Shown one piece after another: positions 47,426 through 56,483 of a stretch of 64,000 nt of DNA. The notes under the pieces were generated by a model that made no database searches, was not told where the DNA came from, and worked only from the letters and a program-made list of their open reading frames with translations. The first letter of the stretch is position 1, and every line of letters starts with the position of its first letter. The position numbers and the translations under genes are program-made. This stretch comes from Diaphorobacter caeni (lineage in GTDB: Bacteria; Pseudomonadota; Gammaproteobacteria; Burkholderiales; Burkholderiaceae_C), in contig NZ_JADKYZ010000011.1 in the NCBI RefSeq assembly GCF_015354245.1, positions 1 to 64,000 on the forward strand, written 5' to 3'.

Positions 47426-48667
47426 TCAGATCACTTTCGCGTTCCGGTACTCAGCGATGTCTTCATCCGACTTGTTCAGCAGCTGCTTGAGCAACGACTC
47501 CGTGCTGCTTCCCAATTTCGGCGGCGCGAGTTTGTATTGCACAGGCGTCCCCATTAGCCGTAGCGGACTCGCGATGGTGGAAACGGTGCCACCATCTTCG
47601 GTCGGCAAGTCCACACGCAATCCGCGATGAATCACTTGCGGGTCTTCGAAAACCTTCTGATAGTCATTGATGCGACCGCATGGAACGCCCAATGCTTCCA
47701 GCCGCTCAATCCAATCTGCCGAAGAGCGTGTGAGCATGGTTTCCGCAAGTTTTGGGATCAGCGTTTCGCGACCTGTGATACGCCCAGTCACCTTAGTCCA
47801 GCGCTCGTCCGCGGCAAGATCGGGCCGATCGATTGCCTCGCAATACTTCAGCCATTGCTGGTCATTTCCAACCGCTACGACCATGTCTCCATCCGCTGTG
47901 TGAAAGACCTGATATGGCACCAGACTCGCATGTGCATTGCCGTAGCGCATCGGCACCTTGCCACTCGAGAAATACCCAGTCACCTGATTGCCACCCAACG
48001 CTACCAAGCAATCAAGCAAGGCCATGTCGATGTACTGCCCGCAACCCGACACGTCTCTGTGATTGAGCGCGGCCAGAATTGCAATCGACGAGTACATGCC
48101 CGTGATCACATCCGCGATGGCGATACCCACCTTCTGCGCGCCTCCACCTGGCAAGTCGTCACGTTCGCCGGTGATGCTCATCAGACCGCCCTGCGCCTGA
48201 AAGACGAAGTCATATCCAGGTTTGTGCGAACTTGGTCCTGTCTGCCCATAGCCCGTGATAGAGCAGTAGACCAGCTTTGGATTGATCGCACTGAGGCTCT
48301 CGTAATCAAGGCCATAACGTTTGAGATCGCCGATCTTGTAGTTCTCCACCACCACGTCGGAGATCGCTGCAAGCTCGCGCACGATCTTCTGGCCTTCGGG
48401 ACTTGCGATATCCAACGTGATCGACTTCTTGCCCCGGTTTGCTGCCGCGTAATAAGTCGAATCGTGCGTGTACTCGCCCTGATCGTCGCGTATCCAAGGA
48501 GGCCCCCAGCCACGCGTGTCGTCACCCACGCGAGGTCGCTCGACCTTGATAACCTCTGCCCCAAGATCTGCCAGATTCTGCGTGGACCATGGTCCCGCCA
48601 GCACGCGCGAAAGATCGAGCACGCGAATATGCGACAGGGCGCCCTGTGTCTGCTGCGTCGAAGTCAT
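47426..48667 (-). CDS. CaiB/BaiF family CoA-transferase
   Basis: Class III CoA-transferase of 413 residues with the typical opening IRVLDLSRVLAGPWSTQNLA and a catalytic aspartate in IDMALLDCLVALGGNQ. Such enzymes move CoA between carboxylic acids. The ATG at 48667 is preceded by GAGGTGG; a GTG at 48676 is possible. Together with two MaoC hydratases it suggests activation and hydration of an unsaturated dicarboxylate. Confidence 0.92.
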   Translation of the reverse strand: MTSTQQTQGALSHIRVLDLSRVLAGPWSTQNLADLGAEVIKVERPRVGDDTRGWGPPWIRDDQGEYTHDSTYYAAANRGKKSITLDIASPEGQKIVRELAAISDVVVENYKIGDLKRYGLDYESLSAINPKLVYCSITGYGQTGPSSHKPGYDFVFQAQGGLMSITGERDDLPGGGAQKVGIAIADVITGMYSSIAILAALNHRDVSGCGQYIDMALLDCLVALGGNQVTGYFSSGKVPMRYGNAHASLVPYQVFHTADGDMVVAVGNDQQWLKYCEAIDRPDLAADERWTKVTGRITGRETLIPKLAETMLTRSSADWIERLEALGVPCGRINDYQKVFEDPQVIHRGLRVDLPTEDGGTVSTIASPLRLMGTPVQYKLAPPKLGSSTESLLKQLLNKSDEDIAEYRNAKVI

Positions 48668-48677
48668 ACCGTCCACC

Positions 48678-49652
48678 TCAATCCAGCTTTACATTGGCAG
48701 TCGTGATCACCTTGGACCACTTGTCGATCTCAGCATTCACGAACGCGGCGAACTCTGGCTGCGTCATAGTGCCCGGCTCAGCGCCTTGCTCCAAAAACAG
48801 GGCTTTCATTTTCGGCGTCGCCAACACCTCGCGCACATCGGCGTTGATCTTGTTGATAACCTCTGGCTTCATATGGGCGGGCCCATAGAGACCAAACCAC
48901 GACGTGGCTTCAAAGCCCTTCACACCCGACTCATCCAGAGTGGGTACATCGGGTGCCGCTGCCGAACGCTTGAGCGAGGTAACACCAAGCACCTTCAACT
49001 TGCCCGCCTTCACGTGCTGGATCACACCCGGAATCGCATCGAACATCACCGGAATCGTTCCACCCAAAAGATCGTTGAGGGCGGGTGCCCCGCCCTTGTA
49101 GGGCACATGCATCATCTGCACGCCAGTCATCGACTTGAAAAGCTCGCCCGACAGATGGTTCGCACCACCCGTGCCTGTCGAGCCGAAACTGAGTTTGCCC
49201 GGATGCTCCTTGCCGTACTGAATCAACTCCTGCACGTTCTTCACCGGAAGCGCAGGATTCACCACCAGCATGTTTGGCACCACTGCCACTTGGGCTAACG
49301 GTGTGAACGCGGTCTTGGTGTCATAGCGCAAATTCTTGTAGAGCCCCGGATTAATCACGTGATGTGTAGCCGTCAACATCAAGGTGTAGCCATCAGGCGC
49401 AGTGCGTGCAAACTGCTCGGAGAAGATGCTTCCGCTCGCACCCGCCTTGTTGTCCACCACGACAGGCACCGACCATTTCTGGCTCAGCTCAGCGACGAGC
49501 TGTCTGGCCAAAATGTCGGTGGTTCCTCCGGCTGGGAACGGAACCACGATCTTCACTGCCTGCGTCGGATAAGACTGCGAGAACGCCGTAGCGGCAGACA
49601 GCACAGTCAACATTCCCACCGACCATTTCACGAATCCAGATTTCATTCCCAT
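48678..49652 (-). CDS. Bug-family (TTT) substrate-binding protein
   Basis: Second Bug protein of the operon, 324 residues, with a signal peptide ending around ATAFSQ and the opening YPTQAVKIVVPFPAGGTTD. ATG 49652 follows AGGAGA at a good distance; ATG 49646 also fits. It differs clearly from the Bug protein at 46348, so the operon may capture two ligands. Confidence 0.9.
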   Translation of the reverse strand: MGMKSGFVKWSVGMLTVLSAATAFSQSYPTQAVKIVVPFPAGGTTDILARQLVAELSQKWSVPVVVDNKAGASGSIFSEQFARTAPDGYTLMLTATHHVINPGLYKNLRYDTKTAFTPLAQVAVVPNMLVVNPALPVKNVQELIQYGKEHPGKLSFGSTGTGGANHLSGELFKSMTGVQMMHVPYKGGAPALNDLLGGTIPVMFDAIPGVIQHVKAGKLKVLGVTSLKRSAAAPDVPTLDESGVKGFEATSWFGLYGPAHMKPEVINKINADVREVLATPKMKALFLEQGAEPGTMTQPEFAAFVNAEIDKWSKVITTANVKLD

Positions 49653-49706
49653 CACCGAAGTCTCCTATATCGTTAGTTGTATTTTTCGAATATCAATCTG
49701 CGTTTT

Positions 49707-50135
49707 TCAGTTCGGAAACTCGGCCATAGCCTCGCCCACCGCGACCACTTCATCACGCTGATTTCGCACTTCAACATCAAGGCATACCCAGCGGCTCTTG
49801 GAGGTGGACTTGATCAAGGTGATACGCCCCTTGGGGGTGATGGTGTCACCCGGTTTGACCGGACTCTTCCAACGCGTCTCCAGACGGCGCTGCACTGCGT
49901 TCTTCTCATACAACCAGTCCGTTAGCATGCAGGTAATGACGCCGAAGTTGTTCATGCCATGCATGATGATTCCACCAAAATTCGTCTTGCCAAAATCTCC
50001 CTTCATGTAGTTGTCATCCAAGTGCAGTGGATTGAAATCCAGCGATGCCTCGCAGAATTCACGGATGGTTTCGCGAGTCGGGGAAAAGGGCTTACCGACG
50101 ACTTCCTGACCAATGCTCAATTGCTCAAAACTCAT
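49707..50135 (-). CDS. MaoC-family dehydratase
   Basis: Hot-dog-fold MaoC-like hydratase of 142 residues. The region DFNPLHLDDNYM and the following FGGIIMHGM carry the hydratase-2 motif. It is paired with a second MaoC gene 20 bases upstream, a common two-subunit arrangement for hydratases of CoA esters such as mesaconyl-CoA. Confidence 0.85.
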   Translation of the reverse strand: MSFEQLSIGQEVVGKPFSPTRETIREFCEASLDFNPLHLDDNYMKGDFGKTNFGGIIMHGMNNFGVITCMLTDWLYEKNAVQRRLETRWKSPVKPGDTITPKGRITLIKSTSKSRWVCLDVEVRNQRDEVVAVGEAMAEFPN

Positions 50136-50155
50136 GTCTTTCTCCAATACTCGAT

Positions 50156-50629
50156 TTACTGAGGACGAATCGTCTGGCCACGGCCAGAGCAAATCACTTC
50201 GTTGTGCTGGTTGAAGAACACGTTGTCGTGCACCACGAACAGACGATCCTTCTTGATGAACTTGTCAAGCGCACGCGCCTCCAGACGGATCACGTCACCC
50301 GGACGTGCGGGTTTGTTGTAGCTCCAAGATTGACCGGCGTTGACCGTGCCAGGACTGCGCATCCAGTCATCCGTCGGCGTGCAGGCAAACATCAGCAAGA
50401 TGTGAATGGCAGGCGGCGCGATCAAACCACCGTAGACCGATTTTTTGGCGTATTCCTCATCGAAATACAGCGGATGCATGTCACCAACTACACGGCAATA
50501 TTTCTGGATGGCCTCCAGCGTCAGCGTATAGGGAATGGTCTTGCGAGGCTGCCCTGGAATGATGTCGTCCCAGATCTTGCGAAGGTTCTCGTCTTTCCAG
50601 AAGTCTGTCTCGAACGTTGTCTCTTTCAT
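50156..50629 (-). CDS. MaoC-family dehydratase (FAS1-like N-terminal type)
   Basis: A 157-residue MaoC-like protein with DMHPLYFDEEYAKKSVYGGLIAPP. ATG 50629 is preceded by GCAGGAAATC. As first gene of the leftward operon it lies next to the divergent IclR gene, and its promoter is presumably controlled by that regulator. Confidence 0.85.
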   Translation of the reverse strand: MKETTFETDFWKDENLRKIWDDIIPGQPRKTIPYTLTLEAIQKYCRVVGDMHPLYFDEEYAKKSVYGGLIAPPAIHILLMFACTPTDDWMRSPGTVNAGQSWSYNKPARPGDVIRLEARALDKFIKKDRLFVVHDNVFFNQHNEVICSGRGQTIRPQ

Positions 50630-50680
50630 GATTTCCTGCTCTGTTGAAATTGCAAAGGACATGCGGTAGAATGTCCGCCA

Positions 50681-50700
50681 AGCGGTCAATTAAGTCCGCT
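50681..50700. promoter_or_regulatory. Candidate IclR operator
   Basis: AGCGG and CCGCT form an inverted repeat with a ten-base AT-rich centre in the divergent region between the MaoC and IclR genes. Another GTCCGC half-site overlaps just to the left. Binding is inferred from position and symmetry only. Confidence 0.4.
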
Positions 50701-50757
50701 CTACGTTCATTTTTACAGCTTATTAATCTGCGTCAACAGCGGCGCGGGAAATCCCCT

Positions 50758-51519
50758 ATGGCTACTCCAGAGAGCGAATCGTTTGTCAGAACCTTTGCAC
50801 GAGGGCTGCGCGTCATCGAAGTGATGGGGCAATCCACGGGACGACAGAACATGGCTCAGATCAGCGAAGCCGCACAACTGCCGCGCACCGTGGTGCGCCG
50901 ACTGCTGCTTACGTTGATTGAGTTGGGATTTGTCGGATCCGACGACAAGGACTACTGGCTCACCCCCAAAGTGCTGCGTCTTGGAATGACGTATCTCTAC
51001 ACACTGCCGTTCTGGCGGCAATCGCAAATGGTTCTGGAGGAGTTGGGAACGCGCATCAAGCAGTCGTGCGCCGTCTCGGTGCTGGATGACGGAGACATCG
51101 TCTACATCCAGCGCTTTCACACCAAGCGCATCCTCGCCTTCAGTCCGTCTATCGGTAGCCGCCTGCCGGCCTATTCCGTCTCGATGGGAAAGGTGCTGCT
51201 CAGCGGACTCCGCGACGACAAACTGGACGCCTATCTGGAGCAAACAGAATTCACCGCACTCACGCCACACACGGTCATAGAAAAAGAAAAATTGCGTACC
51301 ATCATCACCCAAGTGCGAGACCAAAGCTATTCGTGGTCCGATGCTGAATACGACGACTCCATCTGCGGTCTGGCAGTACCTATTCGAGGCCACGGCGGCG
51401 AGATCGTTGCAGCCATCAACGTGAGTTTGATTTCAGGTGAATTCACAGAGGAACAAGCGCGTTCGGAATTTCTACCGTTATTGAAGCTCGCGGCATCGCG
51501 ATTAAAGCAGACCGATTGA
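50758..51519 (+). CDS. IclR-family regulator (PcaR/PobR type)
   Basis: IclR regulator of 253 residues. The N-terminal winged helix (MAQISEAAQLPRTVVRRLLLTL) and effector domain are complete, and the opening SFVRTFARGLRVIEVMG is typical of the PcaR/PcaU/PobR subgroup that responds to aromatic acids. ATG 50758 is chosen; the frame extends upstream to 50644 without protein character. It is divergent from the catabolic operon. Confidence 0.9.
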   Translation: MATPESESFVRTFARGLRVIEVMGQSTGRQNMAQISEAAQLPRTVVRRLLLTLIELGFVGSDDKDYWLTPKVLRLGMTYLYTLPFWRQSQMVLEELGTRIKQSCAVSVLDDGDIVYIQRFHTKRILAFSPSIGSRLPAYSVSMGKVLLSGLRDDKLDAYLEQTEFTALTPHTVIEKEKLRTIITQVRDQSYSWSDAEYDDSICGLAVPIRGHGGEIVAAINVSLISGEFTEEQARSEFLPLLKLAASRLKQTD

Positions 51520-51611
51520 AGTACACCCATGCCGTCCTTGTCATAGACCCATATCTTCCTTGCACCCGCAGAAGTAATAAGCCCTCACCACACCAACAAA
51601 GCAAGCGCTCC

Positions 51612-52181
51612 ATGGACAAAGAATTCCTCAACCACATCCTCGTGCAAGCCGATGTTCTGCAGACCGGCTGCGGCTGTTTCGATGGTCAGGAAGTGACCGG
51701 CGAACTGGAATACATCCGGGAAGCCGAAGCCATGCTTCATCTCACCGCCTCGGGTCTGTCCTCGCACGATGCGGTAGAGCAGGCATTCGGGCCGCGCTGG
51801 GACGCTGCCAACACTTCTGCCACCCAGCGCACCGCGCAGCTTGTCGAGCTGACCGAGCTTTTCGACTCCCAGAAACGATTGGAAGCCTTCCGGCAAATCC
51901 TGCCGCAACTGCCCGAAGGAGGCATGGACGCCACCACCATGAACCTGCTGCTGTGGCAGGCCGATCTCATGGGCACCTGTTGCAATGTGCAGGAGGGAAT
52001 GAGCGATGAATATGGCAGCGAAGCGGACGAAATCGTCGCTCTGCTGGCATCTGGAATCGACTTCCCTCAGGCACTGAACCAAGTGTTCGACGGCCGCTTC
52101 TGGAGCGGATGCCTGCAGTCCGAAAGTCGTCTGCCGGACGTGCAGTCGCTCATCGGCAAGGTTCAGGCGCTGATCCGCTAG
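51612..52181 (+). CDS. Unknown protein with an internal duplication
   Basis: A 189-residue acidic protein built of two similar halves: QADVLQTGCGCFDGQE with a later HLTASGLSSHDAVEQAFG, and QADLMGTCCNVQEGMS with a later ALLASGIDFPQALNQVF. Each half has a cysteine-bearing segment followed by a helical one. I do not recognise the family. ATG 51612 is the likely start. Its stop codon overlaps the stop of the convergent WYL gene. Confidence 0.65.
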   Translation: MDKEFLNHILVQADVLQTGCGCFDGQEVTGELEYIREAEAMLHLTASGLSSHDAVEQAFGPRWDAANTSATQRTAQLVELTELFDSQKRLEAFRQILPQLPEGGMDATTMNLLLWQADLMGTCCNVQEGMSDEYGSEADEIVALLASGIDFPQALNQVFDGRFWSGCLQSESRLPDVQSLIGKVQALIR

Positions 52182-53200
52182 ACGCCGGCAGTCTCCGCGA
52201 CCGCTTTATTCACCGGCGCGCGCTGGACATGGGACACGTCGTCTCCGAATCCACGCAGCCACCAGACCAGCATGTCGCTGTCCACGACCGTGGCGGATAT
52301 CTTGAAATCGCCGTTCGGCAGCACATCCATGACCTGATCCGTGGACAGCGGCGACTCCTGCAGGTGGTATCCGGCCACCTTGTCGATATGGAACGTGAGC
52401 CGAATCTTCGTGCCGTTGCCGAATCCGAATCGTCCGTCGTCGTCATATTTCTTGAGCTGAAAGTCGCCCGGATAGTCAAAGGAACGGGAACTGACCTCGG
52501 CGCCCAGAATGCGGTGCATGGCCAGGCTGCGCTCGTTCTGGTAGTCGCGGTAGCGGCAGACCAGATAGAACCTCGGCCCCTGCTGCGCCATGCCCAGCGG
52601 CATCACCTCTGATGTACTGCGCTTCCTGCTGGCGTTGCGATAGTCGATCGTCAACCACCGGTTGGAATACAGCGCCTCCGTGACCGCCTCGAAAACCTGC
52701 GGCGAAATTCTGGGCGCAATCAAAGGTTGGCTGGTGGCCACGACGCGGATCTTCTTGGGCCACTCACGCTCCAGCTTCGCGTTTTCATTGGAATGAAGAG
52801 TGCGATGCGCCTGCTCGAAAAATCCATCCATGGAGCGCATCAGACGCGCAGGCAACAGCTGCCTCAGGTGCTGCTCCGCGAGGTGAAGCAGCAGCGACTC
52901 CTGCGTGCTCAGATGTGGCAGGGCAAATGCCTTGGCCCCGCTCTTCCAGCAATAACCGTAGGGCTTGCTGCGATCGTCGCGCTCGATGTCGAAGTGCTCG
53001 CTGAGCATCTCCAACTGCCGCTGAATGGAGCGCAGATCGCGCTGGATGCCGGCATCCAGAAGCTGACTGTGCAACGTCTGCGCCGTGATCTTGCCGTGGC
53101 GTGGAATGCGCTTGAGCAACTCCATCGCAAGCTTGACGGTCTCAAGAGTGTCGGGGCGCTTGGTCTTGCCTGTCGTCGCCCTCACAGCATTCATTTCCAT
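52178..53200 (-). CDS. WYL-domain transcriptional regulator
   Basis: A 340-residue regulator with an N-terminal winged helix (TLHSQLLDAGIQRDLRSIQR) and a WYL-type domain in which PRFYLVCRYRDYQNERS carries an FYL form of the motif. The start (53200) overlaps the end of the Nudix gene, indicating coupling. It differs from the WYL protein at 36953. Confidence 0.85.
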   Translation of the reverse strand: MEMNAVRATTGKTKRPDTLETVKLAMELLKRIPRHGKITAQTLHSQLLDAGIQRDLRSIQRQLEMLSEHFDIERDDRSKPYGYCWKSGAKAFALPHLSTQESLLLHLAEQHLRQLLPARLMRSMDGFFEQAHRTLHSNENAKLEREWPKKIRVVATSQPLIAPRISPQVFEAVTEALYSNRWLTIDYRNASRKRSTSEVMPLGMAQQGPRFYLVCRYRDYQNERSLAMHRILGAEVSSRSFDYPGDFQLKKYDDDGRFGFGNGTKIRLTFHIDKVAGYHLQESPLSTDQVMDVLPNGDFKISATVVDSDMLVWWLRGFGDDVSHVQRAPVNKAVAETAGV

Positions 53201-53574
53201 TTCAAATCACCAAAGAACTTCAAGAGTTTGACGGCGGTTGTAGAGAGCCTGGTGGGAAACCGTTCCTGCAGAAGGTCGTCCTTGGTGAGGTAGTGAAGCG
53301 CCACCGCATCACTTCGGGGTCGCGCAGTTCCGGTAAATGCGGACACAGTGAATACCTGATGAATGTAGTGAGGCGACTCGACCTCCAGCAAGAATGTCAA
53401 CGCGCAGGCCTGAAGACAGGTTTCCTCGAACAGCTCGCGCGCAGCGGCCGCAATGGGAACTTCACCGCGCTCGATCTTTCCACCGGGAAGCAGCAACAGC
53501 CCTGCTCTGGTTTCGGCAAGCAGAATGCCCTGGGGCGTAGGCACGATGACAGTCGCTCTGTGATTTTTTGCCAC
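53191..53574 (-). CDS. Nudix hydrolase
   Basis: Nudix-fold protein of 127 residues. The Nudix box reads GGKIERGEVPIAAAARELFEE followed by T-C instead of T-G, so one glycine is replaced by cysteine; the catalytic glutamates are present (motif at about residues 29-51). GTG 53574 is preferred because GAGAGG lies upstream. The gene overlaps the WYL regulator. A nucleotide or sugar-nucleotide substrate is likely but unspecified. Confidence 0.8.
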   Translation of the reverse strand: MAKNHRATVIVPTPQGILLAETRAGLLLLPGGKIERGEVPIAAAARELFEETCLQACALTFLLEVESPHYIHQVFTVSAFTGTARPRSDAVALHYLTKDDLLQERFPTRLSTTAVKLLKFFGDLKWK

Positions 53575-54058
53575 GTGTAGGCCTCTCCGTATCCCGGTGA
53601 CCGCGCACCGGATTGTTCTATCCAATTGATGCCAATGGTAACCAGCCGATTGGACTACTGACGTCCGATTCGGCTCTGCCAAGGAAAAACAGTTGCCATG
53701 CATGTGGTTCCCCCCAAACTATCGAAGTTGAGTGGGATTACGAAGAAACATGTGGTTACATATGTCGGGATTTGATTCATGCAGAGCCAAGCACGGCGCT
53801 GACTTTCGCAACCTAGTGGCGCCTAGCATTTCATCCAGTGATGCGCGGTGCATCAATTTTCAATTGGCATTATTTGCTACCTTTCAAAAGTTATTTCAGT
53901 CATTTATTTCACTTTATTTGGCCGTTTTTGCAACCTGATGCGACCTCGTCGCTGACAACAACCGGCCAACGCCCCACTCACATGAAAGCCCGCGAAGCCC
54001 CATAGAATCCCTGAACCCTTGAGCCTCCAGGCGGCCCTTGGCCCTATTGCCTTTGACC
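53575..54058. other. Gene-poor, AT-richer spacer
   Basis: No supported gene in about 480 bases. Short frames exist (for example 53613-53816) but lack ribosome sites and protein character. The AT-rich part near 53850-53940 could hold promoters. Confidence 0.45.
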
Positions 54059-55087
54059 ATGCTGCGCCCCATCTCCACCGTTCCCATCTTTGCCGTGCGA
54101 GGACTGCTGGACGGCGCGCGTTCCAAAGGGCTGGCGACGCGGGTGTGGCTGGAGCAGGTTCTGGGGCAAGCCCGGATCTCCGAATCGCTCCTGCATCTGG
54201 AACAGTCGCGGGTGACCGTTGAGCAGTACATCGCGCTGTTCAATGCCGTGAAGGACAGCCTCGACGATGAATGCCTCGGCTATCTGCCGGGCAGGCCGCT
54301 GCGCCGGGGCAGCTTCGTGCTGACGGTCCGCTCCACGCTGGGGGCGCGCACGCTGGCGGCTGCGGCGCGGCGCATGGCGGAGGCCTTTGGGCTGCTGCAG
54401 GATGATGTGCGGCTCGTGCCGATCCAGGATGGCGCGTTGTGCGGCATCGCGCTCGAGATGCGCGTGCCGTCCCATGCGCATGCCGATTTTCTGCACGGGC
54501 TGCTGCTGCGTGTTTTCTGGCGTCTGCTGGTGTGGCTGCACGGGGGTCGACTGGTGCCCTGCGGATTCGATTTTGCGTTCGACGAGCCGGCGCATGCGGC
54601 GGGTTACTCCCGCATCTTCACCGGCACGCTGCGCTTTGGACAGGCGCGGTCGGCGGTCTGGTTTGACGGCCAGGCGTTCGTACAGCCCATGCGCCGCGAC
54701 ACCGCCGCGCTCGACGCGTTCGTGCGCGCCACGCCGGACAATCTCGTCGGGCCCCATCTGCACCATGGCCGCATGTCCAAGAGCGCGAGCGTGCGCGCCT
54801 TTCTGCAGCAGTCCTGCCCCGAGTGGCCCGATCTCACGGCCACCGCCGAGCGTCTGCGCATTTCAGCCAGCGCGCTGCAGCGCCATCTGGCGACCGAGGG
54901 CAAATCGTTCCAGATGCTCAAGGACGAGCTGCGCCGCGACATGGCCATCGTTCGCCTGACGAGCACGGACGTCTCGCTCGCGGCGCTTGCGGCCGATCTC
55001 GGTTTCTCGGACAGCACCGCGTTCCAGCGCGCCTTCAAGTCATGGACCGGCAGCACGCCCGGCGTGTATCGCGCGCAGTCGCGCTAG
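54059..55087 (+). CDS. AraC-family regulator
   Basis: AraC-type regulator of 342 residues with an N-terminal arabinose-binding-like (OruR/ArgR-type) domain and a C-terminal pair of helix-turn-helices (RLRISASALQRHLATEGKSF and LAALAADLGFSDSTAFQRAF). ATG 54059 is chosen over an upstream TTG. It precedes and runs with the beta-oxidation operon, a likely target. Confidence 0.88.
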   Translation: MLRPISTVPIFAVRGLLDGARSKGLATRVWLEQVLGQARISESLLHLEQSRVTVEQYIALFNAVKDSLDDECLGYLPGRPLRRGSFVLTVRSTLGARTLAAAARRMAEAFGLLQDDVRLVPIQDGALCGIALEMRVPSHAHADFLHGLLLRVFWRLLVWLHGGRLVPCGFDFAFDEPAHAAGYSRIFTGTLRFGQARSAVWFDGQAFVQPMRRDTAALDAFVRATPDNLVGPHLHHGRMSKSASVRAFLQQSCPEWPDLTATAERLRISASALQRHLATEGKSFQMLKDELRRDMAIVRLTSTDVSLAALAADLGFSDSTAFQRAFKSWTGSTPGVYRAQSR

Positions 55088-55335
55088 CGACGTCAGGGCG
55101 AGCGCCGGCACCGCAAGCGCCTCACCATCGGTCCCCGTTCTGCAAACACCGGATGAGGTGATTTGTCAGCAGATCGACATGTTTCGCCATTGCCGCGCGA
55201 AACCCCCTCTCCTACGATCGTCTGCATACCCCGAGTGCCGTGGAATGCCGTGAGGGCGCTCCTCAACCATGCGCCCACGCTGCCGATACCTGCCGCCCGG
55301 CACTCCTTTCGACAACCCATCCGTAGAGCCAGCCC

Positions 55336-56481
55336 ATGCTGCCACAACTGCATCGCCATCCCTGGATGGACCATGACATCGAAGCGTTTCGCGAACAGGT
55401 GCGCCGCTACATCGCGGCCGAGATGACGCCGCATCTTGCGCTCTGGCGAGAGCAGGGCTTTGTTCCGCGCGAGACGTGGCGGCGCTTTGGCGAACTCGGC
55501 TTCATGCTGCCCGAGATGGACGAGGCCTACGGTGGAGCCGGCGCGAGCCTGGCCTACCAGCTGGTGGTGCAGGACGAGCTGGCCAAGGCCGAGATGCCCT
55601 ACAACATCATCGTGCACAGCATCGCCGCCCACTACATCCGCGCCTATGGCACCGAGGCGCAGAAGCGGCGCTGGCTGCCCCGGCTGGCCAGCGGGGAAAT
55701 GCTGGCCGCCATCGCGATGACCGAGCCGGGCTGCGGCTCGGACCTCAAGGCGCTGTCCACCCGCGCGCGCCGCGACGGTGACCACTATGTGATCGACGGC
55801 GCCAAGACTTTCATCACCAACGGCAGCACCGGCAATCTGCTGATCGTCGTGGCGCGCACCGGCGAGGCTGGTGCCAAGGGCCTGTCCCTGTTCGTGCTCG
55901 AGACGGAGCACTTGCCCGGCTATCGCGTGGGCCGTCTGCTCGGCAAGATCGGCCAGCGGGCCTCCGACACGGCCGAGCTGTTCTTCGACGGCGTGCGCGT
56001 GCCCGCCGGACAGCTGCTGGGCGAGGAGGAAGGAGCGGGCTTCAGCCAACTGATGGGGCAACTGCCTTACGAGCGCATGCTCATCGCCGTGCCGGCGGCC
56101 GCCACCATCGATCAGGCGCTCGCGCTCACCGTGGAATACACCAAGCAGCGCAAGGCCTTCGGCGGCACCCTGTTCGACATGCAGACCACGCGCCACAAGC
56201 TGGTAGAGGTCGCGACCATCGCTCATGTGGTGCGCAGCTTCGTCAATGACTGCATCCAGCGGCTGCTGGACGGCACGCTCGACGACGAGGCCGCCTACAT
56301 GGCCAAGTGGTGGTGCACCGAGCAGCAGTGCCGCGTGACCGACGAGTGCCTGCAGCTGTTCGGTGGCTACGGCTACATGGAGGAGTACCCCATCGCGCGC
56401 ATGTACGCCGCCTCGCGCGTGCAGAAGATCTACGGTGGAGCCAACGAGATCATGAAGGAACTGATCTCGCGGAAGCTGTGA
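55336..56481 (+). CDS. Acyl-CoA dehydrogenase (long-chain/LCAD-like)
   Basis: FAD enzyme of 381 residues that introduces the alpha-beta double bond into acyl-CoA. The C-terminal loop reads IYGGANEIMKEL, lacking the glutamate of medium-chain enzymes, but E246 in LPYERMLIA fits the catalytic glutamate position of the LCAD/isovaleryl group. It opens a six-gene operon for CoA-linked acid degradation. Usual length; start codon ATG. Confidence 0.9.
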   Translation: MLPQLHRHPWMDHDIEAFREQVRRYIAAEMTPHLALWREQGFVPRETWRRFGELGFMLPEMDEAYGGAGASLAYQLVVQDELAKAEMPYNIIVHSIAAHYIRAYGTEAQKRRWLPRLASGEMLAAIAMTEPGCGSDLKALSTRARRDGDHYVIDGAKTFITNGSTGNLLIVVARTGEAGAKGLSLFVLETEHLPGYRVGRLLGKIGQRASDTAELFFDGVRVPAGQLLGEEEGAGFSQLMGQLPYERMLIAVPAAATIDQALALTVEYTKQRKAFGGTLFDMQTTRHKLVEVATIAHVVRSFVNDCIQRLLDGTLDDEAAYMAKWWCTEQQCRVTDECLQLFGGYGYMEEYPIARMYAASRVQKIYGGANEIMKELISRKL

Positions 56482-56483
56482 CC

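Noticed and set aside
53613..53816. Short plus-strand frame with cysteines in the gene-poor spacer
   Set aside because: There is no ribosome site, no recognisable family and only 67 codons; the CxxC-like spacing looks accidental.
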